A stretch of DNA of 15,871 nucleotides, from assembly GCF_938040115.1 (NCBI RefSeq), contig NZ_CALHXD010000039.1, positions 1 to 15,871 of the forward strand. Reading direction: 5' to 3'. The DNA comes from an uncultured Campylobacter sp. GTDB taxonomy: Bacteria > Campylobacterota > Campylobacteria > Campylobacterales > Campylobacteraceae. Positions 6,881-14,628 of this stretch are shown here, one piece after another. A program made the position numbers and the translations under genes. The notes under the pieces are model-generated. The model saw only the letters and a program-made list of their open reading frames with translations. It was not told the DNA's origin and did no database searches. How positions within the stretch are numbered: the stretch's first letter is position 1; every line of letters begins with the position of its first letter.

Positions 6881-7510
6881 ATGTTTGAGTATATAGAAGT
6901 CGGCGGTATATTTATGTGGCCGATATTTTGCCTCTCGGTGCTCGGTATCGCGGTGCTTCTTGAAAAGGGAGCGTATTTTTTATTTACCGAGATAGACGCG
7001 ACTAGTTCGTTTAAGATCAAGCTTTGCAATCTCATTTTAGAAGGCGACTACGCAAAAATCAAAGAATTTTGCAAAAGCTACAAAAACTCGCTTGCCAAAA
7101 CCGCGCTTTTCGTCGTGGAAAATTTAGGCGAAGGCGCTAGCAAAACGCAGATCGACTACATCGCCGAGGAGGCCGTATCCATGCAGCTAACCTCGCTTGA
7201 GCGGCGCACGTGGATACTGGGGCTTTGCGCGAGCGCGAGCCCGCAGCTAGGCCTGCTTGGCACCATAGTTGGCATGATAAAGGCCTTTAGCGGACTTAGC
7301 GGCGGAGTGGATGCTCCGCTCGTTGCGGTCGGTATCTCCGAGGCACTTTATACGACGGCTTTTGGGCTTATAGTGGCGATTCCTTGCGTGATATTTTTTC
7401 TCATGATTAGCAAGAAAATAGATTTCATCCTAAACGACCTAAACCGCATTATGAGCCTGTTTGGCCGCAGTTTTGAAAGGAGAAGCTGTGAAGTATGTCC
7501 GCAGAGATAA
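6881..7510 (+). CDS. exbB: ExbB, proton-channel subunit of the TonB motor
   Basis: A 209-aa MotA/TolQ/ExbB-family inner-membrane protein that, with ExbD, uses the proton gradient to energise TonB. Three membrane segments are visible: about 11-27 (FMWPIFCLSVLGIAVLL), 111-137 including the family motif LGLLGTIVGM (123-132), and 156-176 (TTAFGLIVAIPCVIFFLMIS). The cytoplasmic loop lies between the first two. The start is ATG 6881 with AGGAT upstream; an in-frame TTG at 6857 would add eight residues but sits too close to the -10 box at 6842. The 3' end overlaps exbD by 23 bases. First gene of the nine-gene operon reaching 15134. Confidence 0.94.
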   Translation: MFEYIEVGGIFMWPIFCLSVLGIAVLLEKGAYFLFTEIDATSSFKIKLCNLILEGDYAKIKEFCKSYKNSLAKTALFVVENLGEGASKTQIDYIAEEAVSMQLTSLERRTWILGLCASASPQLGLLGTIVGMIKAFSGLSGGVDAPLVAVGISEALYTTAFGLIVAIPCVIFFLMISKKIDFILNDLNRIMSLFGRSFERRSCEVCPQR

Positions 7511-7910
7511 ATCCAGATACGCCGGCATCTCGATGTTAAATTTGATCGACGTGATATTTGTGCTTTTGCTATTTTTTATGGTCACGACCTCTTTTAACAA
7601 ATTTGCCCACATCGACATCGCCCTGCCCCAAAGCGCGTCAAATTTGGACGAAAAAGATACCAAAAACGTCGAGGTTTTTTATCTACTTAACGGCGAAGTG
7701 CTTTTGAGTATAAACGGCGAGCAAAAAAGCTTAAATTTAGCAGATCTAGCCGCTCAAATCGCAAATTTAACCCCAAAGCAAAGAGAGAGCGTCAAACTAA
7801 ACGCCGATGAAGCGATAAACTACGGCGAGGTCGTAAATTTGATCTCTATTTTAAAAGATAGCGGCACGCAAAACGTCGAGCTAAATATCAAGAAAAAGCC
7901 GAAAGGATAG
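7488..7910 (+). CDS. exbD: ExbD, TonB motor subunit
   Basis: A 140-aa ExbD/TolR protein with one membrane span near the N-terminus (about 16-36, MLNLIDVIFVLLLFFMVTTSF) and a periplasmic domain. Asp21 in the span corresponds to the conserved proton-carrying Asp of ExbD. The start is a GTG at 7488 inside the end of exbB, chosen because AAAGGAG (7476-7482) lies 5 bases before it and the protein then begins VKYVRRDKSRYAGISMLNL, the expected short cytoplasmic tail. A TTG nine codons upstream is open but has no ribosome site. The 23-base overlap implies coupled translation, which would keep ExbB and ExbD in balance. Confidence 0.93.
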   Translation: MKYVRRDKSRYAGISMLNLIDVIFVLLLFFMVTTSFNKFAHIDIALPQSASNLDEKDTKNVEVFYLLNGEVLLSINGEQKSLNLADLAAQIANLTPKQRESVKLNADEAINYGEVVNLISILKDSGTQNVELNIKKKPKG

Positions 7911-7913
7911 AAA

Positions 7914-7964
7914 ATGAACCCGTTTTTATCTCCCTGTAAATTTAACCAAGGAGAACAACTATGA
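7914..7964 (+). CDS. Possible 16-codon leader peptide before the second receptor
   Basis: ATG 7914 is preceded by AAAGGA with good spacing and opens a 16-codon frame, MNPFLSPCKFNQGEQL. Its stop TGA (7962-7964) overlaps the receptor start as ATGA, so ribosomes finishing it would be placed at the receptor ATG. The receptor also has its own AAGGAG (7948-7953). The frame is too short to judge by composition and may be chance. Confidence 0.3.
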   Translation: MNPFLSPCKFNQGEQL

Positions 7965-10033
7965 TTGCTAAATCAAGCCAAGGAGCTATCGCGCTTTCGC
8001 TGATAGCGAGCATAAATTTATACGCCGCGGAGGATAGCTCCACTAGACTAGACGCCACCGTCATAACCACGACTGGCTTTGAGAGCGCGCTAAAAGACGA
8101 GGTTAGAAACGTAACGGTAATAACCGCCAAAGAGATAGAGGATCGAGGATACCGCGATATCAAAGAAGCGCTAGAAAAAGCTCCGGGCGTCAGCCTAAAC
8201 GGCAACAACGTAGATATGCGCGGACAAGGCTCCAGAAGGAGCTCGTCGGCCAGATCGACCACGACCGTAAAGGTGATGGTGGACGGCGTCGCGCTAAACA
8301 TGATCGACACTACGCCTACTAGGATCCCCGTAGATATGATACCTATCGAGGACGTAGATAGGATAGAGATAGTCCCGGGAGGCGGCACCGTGCTATACGG
8401 CAGCGGCACCATGGGAGGCGTGATAAATATCATCACCAAAAAAAGCAAAAAGAAATTTTACGCGGGCGTCTCTAGCAAGCTCGCCTCCTACTCCTATAAA
8501 GACGTATCCCTAAACGTCGGCGGCGGAGTAACGGACGCGCTATCTTTAAAACTAAACGCAAAAAAATCGGACTCAAACGGCTATAGACGCGGAGATAAAA
8601 CCAAAGAAGACTACGTCTCGGGCGGCCTAACCTATCAGATAACGGACGATCAGGCGCTATCTATAAACTCAAGCTATTTTAAAGACAAAAGCCGCACCAC
8701 CGGCGCCCTAAGCAAAGCTCAGCTAGAGAAGGATAGAAGACAAGCGGGATCAAGTAAAACCGACTATCTAAACAAAAGAGTTAGCGTAAACGCCGACTAC
8801 TCTATAAATTTAAACGACGCGCTGACGTTTAACCTATCGCCTTATTATCAAAAACTAACCATGGACTCCTATAGCGTCTACAAAGACGGCGACAGCGGAG
8901 CGCTAGGGCTAACCGATAAACAAGCCGGAGCTAAATTTAAGGGCAAATACGGCTACGGCAGCGGAGATTTTATATTCGGCTACGATTTTTTAAGACAAGA
9001 GGCCAAAAGATCTATACTCTCGAAATCTACGAGCAGACGCGGACCTATCACGGTAAGCGCCGACGTTACGACCAAATTTGACGTAGAAAAGAAAACGCAT
9101 TCGTTTTACGTGTTAGAAAAGCACGACTTTACCGATCAGTTTTCTTTGAGCGCGGGATATAGACTTGAACTAGCTAGAAACGACATGGATAGACGCTCAC
9201 ACTCCGTCGTCGCCATGACGCCTGGCCGAACGATAACTAGCGATTCGTCCTTTAAAGGCAAGAAAAACTCGGACAACCACGCTTTTGAGATAACGCCTAG
9301 CTTTAAATACTCCGACACCGGCAACGTTTATTTTAAATTTGAGCGCGGATTCGTCTCGCCCTCGCCCGTTCAGTTTGTGGATAAGCCAAACAGAACCGAC
9401 TACGTAGTAAATAATCTAAAATCCGAAACCTACCAAACCTACGAGCTTGGCGTGAGAGATATGATCTATGATAATTTCATAAGCGCGACCGTGTTTTTAA
9501 CCGATACGAAAAACGAAATCTACACCAGAACGCTCACAAATAACATAACCGACGGCTGGTTTTTTATAAATTTAGACGACGTCAGGAGATACGGAGCCGA
9601 GCTCTACGCCGAGCAGCAAATTTTAGACAATCTAAAAACCAGCCAGACCTTCTCCTACGTAAAAGCCGAATTTAAAAAAGGTAGCAACAAGGGCATGGAG
9701 GTGCCGACCGTACAAAAGAGCAAATTTGTCGCTAGCATCGACTACGAGCCGATCAAGGATTTAAATTTACTCCTTGACGTCAAATACCTATCAAAGCTAA
9801 AAAGAGCGATCTACTCGGGCGTGACGGACATATCCGGCTACGAGACGCAAACCGTGTCTAGAACGCTAGTAGATCTTGGGGCGAAGTATAAATTTAAAGG
9901 CGGATTTTCAGTCTCTGCGGGAGTTAAAAATTTATTCAACAAAAAATACAACTCCTATCAAAGCGTGCTAGAGGACATATACGAGCCCGCCGACGAAAGA
10001 AACTACTACGTAGAGTTTAAGTATGCCTACTAA
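7961..10033 (+). CDS. TonB-dependent outer-membrane receptor (intact paralogue)
   Basis: A 690-aa outer-membrane receptor importing an iron compound, probably haem judging by the downstream genes. Signal peptide about 1-23 (core IALSLIASINLYA); TonB box region LDATVITTTG (30-39); plug domain about 45-160 ending PGGGTVLYGSGTMGGVINII; then a 22-strand-type barrel ending in an aromatic residue (YYVEFKYAY). ATG 7961 has AAGGAG 7 bases upstream. It is a clear paralogue of the broken receptor at 4633, sharing FESALK, the plug end and YSDTGNVYFKFERG. Its plug has an extra basic/Ser/Thr-rich stretch (RRSSSARSTTT, 92-102) that the other lacks. The FRAP/NPNL motif of classic haem receptors is not clearly present (VSPSP and NNLKSET stand there), so the substrate is not settled by sequence. 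Its 3' end overlaps the permease by 11 bases. Confidence 0.93.
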   Translation: MIAKSSQGAIALSLIASINLYAAEDSSTRLDATVITTTGFESALKDEVRNVTVITAKEIEDRGYRDIKEALEKAPGVSLNGNNVDMRGQGSRRSSSARSTTTVKVMVDGVALNMIDTTPTRIPVDMIPIEDVDRIEIVPGGGTVLYGSGTMGGVINIITKKSKKKFYAGVSSKLASYSYKDVSLNVGGGVTDALSLKLNAKKSDSNGYRRGDKTKEDYVSGGLTYQITDDQALSINSSYFKDKSRTTGALSKAQLEKDRRQAGSSKTDYLNKRVSVNADYSINLNDALTFNLSPYYQKLTMDSYSVYKDGDSGALGLTDKQAGAKFKGKYGYGSGDFIFGYDFLRQEAKRSILSKSTSRRGPITVSADVTTKFDVEKKTHSFYVLEKHDFTDQFSLSAGYRLELARNDMDRRSHSVVAMTPGRTITSDSSFKGKKNSDNHAFEITPSFKYSDTGNVYFKFERGFVSPSPVQFVDKPNRTDYVVNNLKSETYQTYELGVRDMIYDNFISATVFLTDTKNEIYTRTLTNNITDGWFFINLDDVRRYGAELYAEQQILDNLKTSQTFSYVKAEFKKGSNKGMEVPTVQKSKFVASIDYEPIKDLNLLLDVKYLSKLKRAIYSGVTDISGYETQTVSRTLVDLGAKYKFKGGFSVSAGVKNLFNKKYNSYQSVLEDIYEPADERNYYVEFKYAY

Positions 10034-11003
10034 AAACGGAGTTACGGCAGTTTTGGCGGCGCTTACGGCGCTGCTTTTTATATTTTCGCTTAGTCTTGGC
10101 GGGGCCGATATCTCGTGGCAAGATATAATCAAATTTGCAAGCGGCGGCGAGATAGACGAGATAAAGGAAACCATCCTGCTAGAAATCCGCTTGCCGCGCG
10201 TCATAATGGCCTTTTTAATCGGTATGCTTTTAGCAAGCTCTGGCGTCGTCGTACAAAGCGTATTTTTAAACCCGCTAGCCGATCCCTACATCATCGGTAT
10301 CGCCTCCGCCGCGACCTTTGGCGCCGTGGCGGCTTATCTTTTAAAGCTTCCCGATTTTTACTACGGCGTGTTTGCATTTTTTAGCGCGGCGATACTTTCG
10401 GTGCTGATCTTTAAACTCTCCAAAAAAGGCAAATCCATCGCCACGCTTCTTATCATCGGTATCGCGTTTTCGTCGTTTTTGGGTGCGTTTACGAGCTTTG
10501 CGACCTACCTCATCGGCGAGGATAGTTTTAAGATAGTAGCGTGGATGATGGGCTACGTGGGCTCGGCAAACTGGGAAAAGATCGCCTACATCAGCGTTCC
10601 TCTCGTGCTATCTATGGCGTATTTTTACTTTAAACGTTTTGAGCTAAACGTCATCCTAAGCGGCGACGAGGAGGCTCAAAGCCTAGGCGTGGACGTAGAA
10701 AAGATGAAAAAACGCCTACTTATCGTTTCATCCTTAGCCGTGGCGTTTTCGGTCGCGTTTACGGGCATGATAGGCTTTGTGGGGCTTATCATCCCGCATA
10801 CCCTGCGCATGATACTAAGGACCTCGAGCAACATCGTTTTGATACCTATTAGCGCCTTTGCGGGCGGGTTTTTCCTGCTAGCTTGCGACACGATAGGCAA
10901 AAGCGTCCTAAGCCCGACCGAGGTGCCTATCGGCGTAGTTACGGCGTTTTTCGGCGCTCCGTTTTTTCTATTTTTAGCTATCCGCTCAAGCAGGAGCATA
11001 TAA
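10023..11003 (+). CDS. FecCD/BtuC-family ABC permease (haem or siderophore import)
   Basis: A 326-aa polytopic inner-membrane protein of the FecCD/BtuC/HmuU family, forming a dimeric channel that moves haem, ferric siderophore or cobalamin into the cytoplasm. It has about nine to ten hydrophobic helices. Family signatures are RLPR (56-59) at the start of the second helix, NPLADPYIIGI (83-93), and GFVGLIIPH, part of the loop that contacts the ATPase. ATG 10023 lies within the end of the receptor gene (11-base overlap) with only a weak GAG ribosome signal, so translation is probably coupled to the receptor. The ATPase gene starts 2 bases after its stop. Family members cannot be assigned a substrate by sequence alone; haem is inferred from the neighbours. 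Confidence 0.92.
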   Translation: MPTKNGVTAVLAALTALLFIFSLSLGGADISWQDIIKFASGGEIDEIKETILLEIRLPRVIMAFLIGMLLASSGVVVQSVFLNPLADPYIIGIASAATFGAVAAYLLKLPDFYYGVFAFFSAAILSVLIFKLSKKGKSIATLLIIGIAFSSFLGAFTSFATYLIGEDSFKIVAWMMGYVGSANWEKIAYISVPLVLSMAYFYFKRFELNVILSGDEEAQSLGVDVEKMKKRLLIVSSLAVAFSVAFTGMIGFVGLIIPHTLRMILRTSSNIVLIPISAFAGGFFLLACDTIGKSVLSPTEVPIGVVTAFFGAPFFLFLAIRSSRSI

Positions 11004-11004
11004 G

Positions 11005-11772
11005 GTGAAAGTAGAAAAACTATGCTTTAGCTACGGCAAAAAAGAGATACTAAAAAATGTAAATTTAAGCCTTGAAAACGGTCGTTTCGTAGGCATTTTG
11101 GGCCCAAACGGCTGCGGCAAATCTACTCTTTTAAAAAATATCCTAAGAATTTTATCGCCAAATAGCGGCGTGATCACGCTAGAAAACAAAAAGCTGGAGG
11201 ATTATTCGCTAAAAGAGCTAGCTAAAATTTTAGGCTTCGTGCCGCAAAAAACGGTTTTAAGTATGCCTCTAACGGTCGAGGATATCGTGCTAACGGGGCG
11301 CTTTTGCCATCTAAAAAGCCAGTTTAGCGGATATGACGCAAACGACGTAGCCAAAACCTACGAGATCATGCGCCTGCTTGACGTAGAGCGGTTTGCTAAA
11401 CGCAGCGCCCACTCCCTAAGCGGCGGCGAATTTCAGCGGGTGCTGCTAGCTAGAGCGCTAGTTAGCGAGCCAAAGATTTTGCTTCTTGACGAGCCTACGA
11501 GCGCGCTAGATCTAAACTACGGGGTTCAGATGTTAAAGATCTGCGAGGATTTGACTAGAGAGCTAAATTTACTCTCCGTAGCCGTGCTGCACGATCTAAA
11601 TTTAGCCGCTATGTTTTGCGACGAACTCGTGATGCTAAAAGACGGCGAGATACGCTACACAGGCACGGCAAAGAAGCTTTATATGAAAGAAATTTTATAT
11701 GAAATTTACGGGCTAAACTGCGAGATTTTAGAACACGACGGCATGCCATTCGTAGTGCCCGTAAAGCGATAA
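11005..11772 (+). CDS. ABC importer ATPase (FecE/HmuV/BtuD family)
   Basis: A 255-aa cytoplasmic ATPase that powers the adjacent permease. Walker A is GPNGCGKST (33-41), the signature LSGGEFQR starts at 138, Walker B is LLLDEP with D162-E163, and the switch His196 is in VLHDLN. The order and the short N-terminus match the iron/haem/cobalamin importer class. The start is a GTG at 11005, 2 bases after the permease stop, with AGGAG at 10991-10995; spacing is slightly long. The tight junction indicates co-translation with the permease. Confidence 0.93.
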   Translation: MKVEKLCFSYGKKEILKNVNLSLENGRFVGILGPNGCGKSTLLKNILRILSPNSGVITLENKKLEDYSLKELAKILGFVPQKTVLSMPLTVEDIVLTGRFCHLKSQFSGYDANDVAKTYEIMRLLDVERFAKRSAHSLSGGEFQRVLLARALVSEPKILLLDEPTSALDLNYGVQMLKICEDLTRELNLLSVAVLHDLNLAAMFCDELVMLKDGEIRYTGTAKKLYMKEILYEIYGLNCEILEHDGMPFVVPVKR

Positions 11773-11803
11773 ATGTATAAATCAAAATTTGAAAGGATTT
11801 TCT

Positions 11804-12625
11804 ATGAAAAAAGTCGCGGCATTTTTACTCGCCATCAGTTGTCTTTTGACGAATTTAACCGCAAACGCGCCCAAAAAGCTAGTCGTGCTAGACCCTTCGG
11901 TCGTAGAGATAGTCTATATGCTAGGCGCGCAGGATCAGCTAGCGGCCATCGCTACGCTTCAGTTTTCTAAAATTTGGCCCGAGGATCAAACCGTAAAGCT
12001 AAAAAGCGTAGGCACGTACACAAAGCCAAATATCGAGCAGATCGTCGAGCTAAAGCCTGATCTTGTTATCACCAGCTTTCACTCGGCAAACGTAAACGAG
12101 AGCCTTGCTAAATTTAATCTAAAAACCCTCACGCTAAAAGCCGATAGCGTCGGCGATATCTACAAAAATATCGAAGAAATCGGCAAAGTAACGGGCAAAG
12201 AGCAAAAAGCGAGCGAAGTCGTAAACGAGATAAAATCCAAAATCGACTCTTTTGCAAACAGCGAGGTAAAGGGCAAAAAAATACTCGCGGTATTTTCATC
12301 GACGCCGCTTACGGGCTTTAGCTCAAAGACGCTGCCGGGCGATATCTTTAACAAACTAGGACTAAAAAACATCGCCGATAACGTAGAAGGCTCTACTCCG
12401 ATCGTCTCGACCGAGTTTATCTTATCGCAAAATCCGGACTTCATCGTCGTTATCGGCGGCATGGGCGGGGATGGCGAAAATTTCCTAAAACAAAATCCGG
12501 TGCTTAAAAAAACGAACGCCGCAAAAAACGGCAAAGTGCTCACCGTACCCTCCTCGATGCTACTTAGAGGAACGCCTCGCATAGGCGAAGCCGTAGATAA
12601 ATTTTACGAGATGCTAAGCAAATAA
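11804..12625 (+). CDS. Periplasmic binding protein of the iron/haem/cobalamin importer
   Basis: A 273-aa substrate-binding protein of the HmuT/BtuF/FecB fold class that hands its ligand to the permease. Signal peptide 1-22 (MKKVAAFLLAISCLLTNLTANA), then a mature start PKKLVVLDPSVVEIVYMLGA, typical of the first beta-alpha unit in this class. The GTYTKPNIEQIVELKPDLVI stretch is the conserved ligand-cleft strand and helix. The Cys at 13 sits in AISC, a poor lipobox, so a soluble periplasmic protein is more likely than a lipoprotein. ATG 11804 is preceded by AAAGGA; an in-frame TTG five codons upstream overlaps that ribosome site and is rejected. The stop overlaps the tonB start (TAATG). The ligand is unproven. 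Confidence 0.9.
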   Translation: MKKVAAFLLAISCLLTNLTANAPKKLVVLDPSVVEIVYMLGAQDQLAAIATLQFSKIWPEDQTVKLKSVGTYTKPNIEQIVELKPDLVITSFHSANVNESLAKFNLKTLTLKADSVGDIYKNIEEIGKVTGKEQKASEVVNEIKSKIDSFANSEVKGKKILAVFSSTPLTGFSSKTLPGDIFNKLGLKNIADNVEGSTPIVSTEFILSQNPDFIVVIGGMGGDGENFLKQNPVLKKTNAAKNGKVLTVPSSMLLRGTPRIGEAVDKFYEMLSK

Positions 12626-13404
12626 TGCGCTATTTTCTAGTCTCGCTCGTTTTAAATTTAGCTCTGCTTTTTTTGCCGTTAAACTCGCGCCAGATAGAGA
12701 GCGCAAAACCGCAAGAAACGATAAAGATAAAGCTAAATTTGACCCAAGAAGAGCCCAGCAAAGAGACTAGAGAGTATGTGCCGCCTCAAAGCGCGGAGCC
12801 GCTAGAAAAACCTATGGAATGGCCGCAAGAAACGCAGCCCGAGCCGGTCAAATTTGAGCCCGAGCCCGAGCTCAAGCCCGAAATTTTAGAACCAAAGCCG
12901 GTAGAGCCGGAACCCAAAAAGCCAAAGGAGGAGAAAAAGCAACCCCCAAAGCCAAAAATAAAAAAGCAAATCTCGCCAAAGCAGGCGCAAACGGTAAAAG
13001 AGGAGTCTAAATTTGAACCAGCACCAGCACCGAGTCAAATTTTACCCGCCGAGCAAAGCTCGCTGCCTAGCTCAAATTTAGCCCCCGCAAAGCAGCCTGC
13101 CGCGCAAGATAGCGGCGAAGCAAAAGATCAAAACGCGTGCAAAGAGGGCGTGGGCTTTACCGTGGCGCGCGAGCCCGAGGCCAAATACCCCAAAAAAGCG
13201 CTCATGCTGCGGCTAAGCGGGACATTTAAGGTCGAGGTTGATTTTAAATTTGACGGAGAGATAAAGATAATAGCCGTTCGCGGGAAAAATAAAATTTTTA
13301 ACGACGAAGCGGTGAAAATAACAAAGGAGTTAGAAATTAAAGCGTTAAAAAATATTTCGAATTGTATAATTACCAAACCTTACGAGTTCAAAACGGAGGA
13401 ATAG
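12625..13404 (+). CDS. tonB: TonB energy-transducing protein
   Basis: A 259-aa protein that spans the periplasm and passes energy from ExbB/ExbD to the receptors. It has one N-terminal membrane segment (about 3-19, YFLVSLVLNLALLFLPL), a long Pro/Glu/Lys-rich rod (about 40-165), and a C-terminal domain (about 175-259) with the expected YPKKA and GTFKVEVDFKFDGEI. Cys172 and Cys247 bracket that domain and could form a disulfide in the periplasm. In the membrane segment the S-x3-H motif of E. coli TonB (Ser16, His20) reads S7-x3-N11, with Asn in place of His. The cytoplasmic N-terminus is only about two residues. The start overlaps the previous stop by one base, so it is translated with the importer and belongs to the operon. 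Confidence 0.9.
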   Translation: MRYFLVSLVLNLALLFLPLNSRQIESAKPQETIKIKLNLTQEEPSKETREYVPPQSAEPLEKPMEWPQETQPEPVKFEPEPELKPEILEPKPVEPEPKKPKEEKKQPPKPKIKKQISPKQAQTVKEESKFEPAPAPSQILPAEQSSLPSSNLAPAKQPAAQDSGEAKDQNACKEGVGFTVAREPEAKYPKKALMLRLSGTFKVEVDFKFDGEIKIIAVRGKNKIFNDEAVKITKELEIKALKNISNCIITKPYEFKTEE

Positions 13405-14628
13405 ATGTTTGAAACCAGGCAAAAAGGGCACGCCGGACCGACGCGTCCTAAAAAGATAAAGATGGCGACTAACGCCGAGGTCGAGAAATTTTTAACCGAG
13501 GAGCTGCCCGCGCAAAAGGACGGCGTGATCTACATCCACGTGCCTTTTTGCGATAATATCTGCTCGTTTTGCTCGATGAACCGCACGAAGCTAGAAGACG
13601 AGCTAGATAGCTACACGCAGTATCTGCTGGGCGAGATCGAAAAATACGGTAAATTTCCGTATCTGCAAGCTAAAGATATCCGCAGCGTCTATTTTGGCGG
13701 CGGAACTCCTACGATACTAAAAGAAAAGCACCTAGAACCGGTTATCACGGCTCTGCGCTCAAATTTTAATATCTCGGACGACTGCGAATTTAGTCTAGAA
13801 ACCACGCTGCATAATCTAAATTTGAGCAAAGTGCGCCTACTAGAAAGCCTAGGCGTAAACCGCTTTAGCATCGGCGTGCAGACATTTTCGGACAAAGGCC
13901 GCAAGCTGCTAAACCGCGTCCACGACAAAAAAGGCGCGATAGAGCATCTAAAAATGATCAGGCAAAATTTTAGCGGCATGGTTTGCACGGATATTATATT
14001 TAACTACCCCGAGCAAACGATAGACGAGGTGCTAGAAGACGCCCGCCTAGTCGATGAGCTAAACATCGACAGCACGAGCTTTTATTCGCTTCAGCTTTTT
14101 GAAAAATCAGAACTCGCAAAGACCGTGTCGCAGGATTATTACGACGTAAATTACGAGCACGAGCTGCACAACGCTTTCTTTGAAAAGCTGCTAGGCACTG
14201 GCAACTACGAGGTGCTAGAGCATACTAAATTTAACCGCATCGGCCGCGACCGCTATCAGTATATCCGCCTAAGCCACGAGGGCGCCGATATCCTGCCGTT
14301 AGGTAGGGGCTCTGGCGGAAAGCTAGGCTACTACGACATCTATAACGCAAAAGAAAAAATGCGCATGATAAACAAAGTAGACGATAAACAGCGCGCCGAG
14401 GGACGGCTAAAAAGCCTCTTTATGTACCCAAAAATCGACCTCGCGCAGGTTAAAAGCCTAGTTAGCGATGAGACCTTTAGCGCGCTAATGGAGTTTTTCA
14501 AAAAATGCGAAAGCAAAGGCTATATGCACATAGAAAACGGCTTTTTAAACTACACGACGGACGGCGTATTTTGGGGTATGTCGATCGGCACCGAAGTAGC
14601 AAATATCTCACAAAAGGACTTTGAATGA
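13405..14628 (+). CDS. hutW: HutW/ChuW/HmuW-type radical SAM protein (anaerobic haem breakdown)
   Basis: A 407-aa radical SAM protein of the HemN-like group. The 4Fe-4S site is C49-x3-C53-x2-C56 in VPFCDNICSFC; GGGTPT (98-103) is the SAM-binding loop; GVNRFSIGVQTF and DIIFNYPEQT follow in HemN order. HemN itself (coproporphyrinogen oxidase) is possible, but the CxxxCxxC followed by SMNRTK, the C-terminal part, and the place after tonB in an importer operon fit the HutW/ChuW/HmuW group, which opens haem without oxygen, using SAM methyl/radical chemistry, and releases iron. It is somewhat shorter than E. coli ChuW (about 445 aa as I recall). GGAGG (13395-13399) lies 5 bases before the ATG, the strongest ribosome site in the operon's second half. 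The last codon overlaps the flavodoxin start (ATGA). Confidence 0.82.
   Translation: MFETRQKGHAGPTRPKKIKMATNAEVEKFLTEELPAQKDGVIYIHVPFCDNICSFCSMNRTKLEDELDSYTQYLLGEIEKYGKFPYLQAKDIRSVYFGGGTPTILKEKHLEPVITALRSNFNISDDCEFSLETTLHNLNLSKVRLLESLGVNRFSIGVQTFSDKGRKLLNRVHDKKGAIEHLKMIRQNFSGMVCTDIIFNYPEQTIDEVLEDARLVDELNIDSTSFYSLQLFEKSELAKTVSQDYYDVNYEHELHNAFFEKLLGTGNYEVLEHTKFNRIGRDRYQYIRLSHEGADILPLGRGSGGKLGYYDIYNAKEKMRMINKVDDKQRAEGRLKSLFMYPKIDLAQVKSLVSDETFSALMEFFKKCESKGYMHIENGFLNYTTDGVFWGMSIGTEVANISQKDFE

Noticed and set aside
7942..8448. A 168-codon minus-strand frame opposite the second receptor
   Set aside because: It mirrors the receptor plug, which is unmistakably coding on the plus strand; the product is low-complexity Ser/Thr/Val.
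11838..11844. Lipoprotein signal in the binding protein (Cys13)
   Set aside because: AISC lacks the usual Leu/Val at -3 and a good Ala-Asn-Ala cleavage site follows at 20-22, so normal signal peptidase cleavage is more likely.
11773..11970. A 65-codon plus-strand frame overlapping the binding-protein start
   Set aside because: Arg/Ser-rich out-of-frame reading; the overlapping frame has a signal peptide and clear family match.
12160..12582. A 140-codon minus-strand frame opposite the binding protein
   Set aside because: Antisense shadow of a well-supported gene with no family resemblance or ribosome site.
13405..14628. Oxygen-independent coproporphyrinogen oxidase (HemN) as the call for the radical SAM gene
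   Set aside because: Motif order is shared, but the gene is embedded in a TonB/importer operon and paired with a flavodoxin, which fits the haem-degrading relatives better. HemN remains the main alternative.
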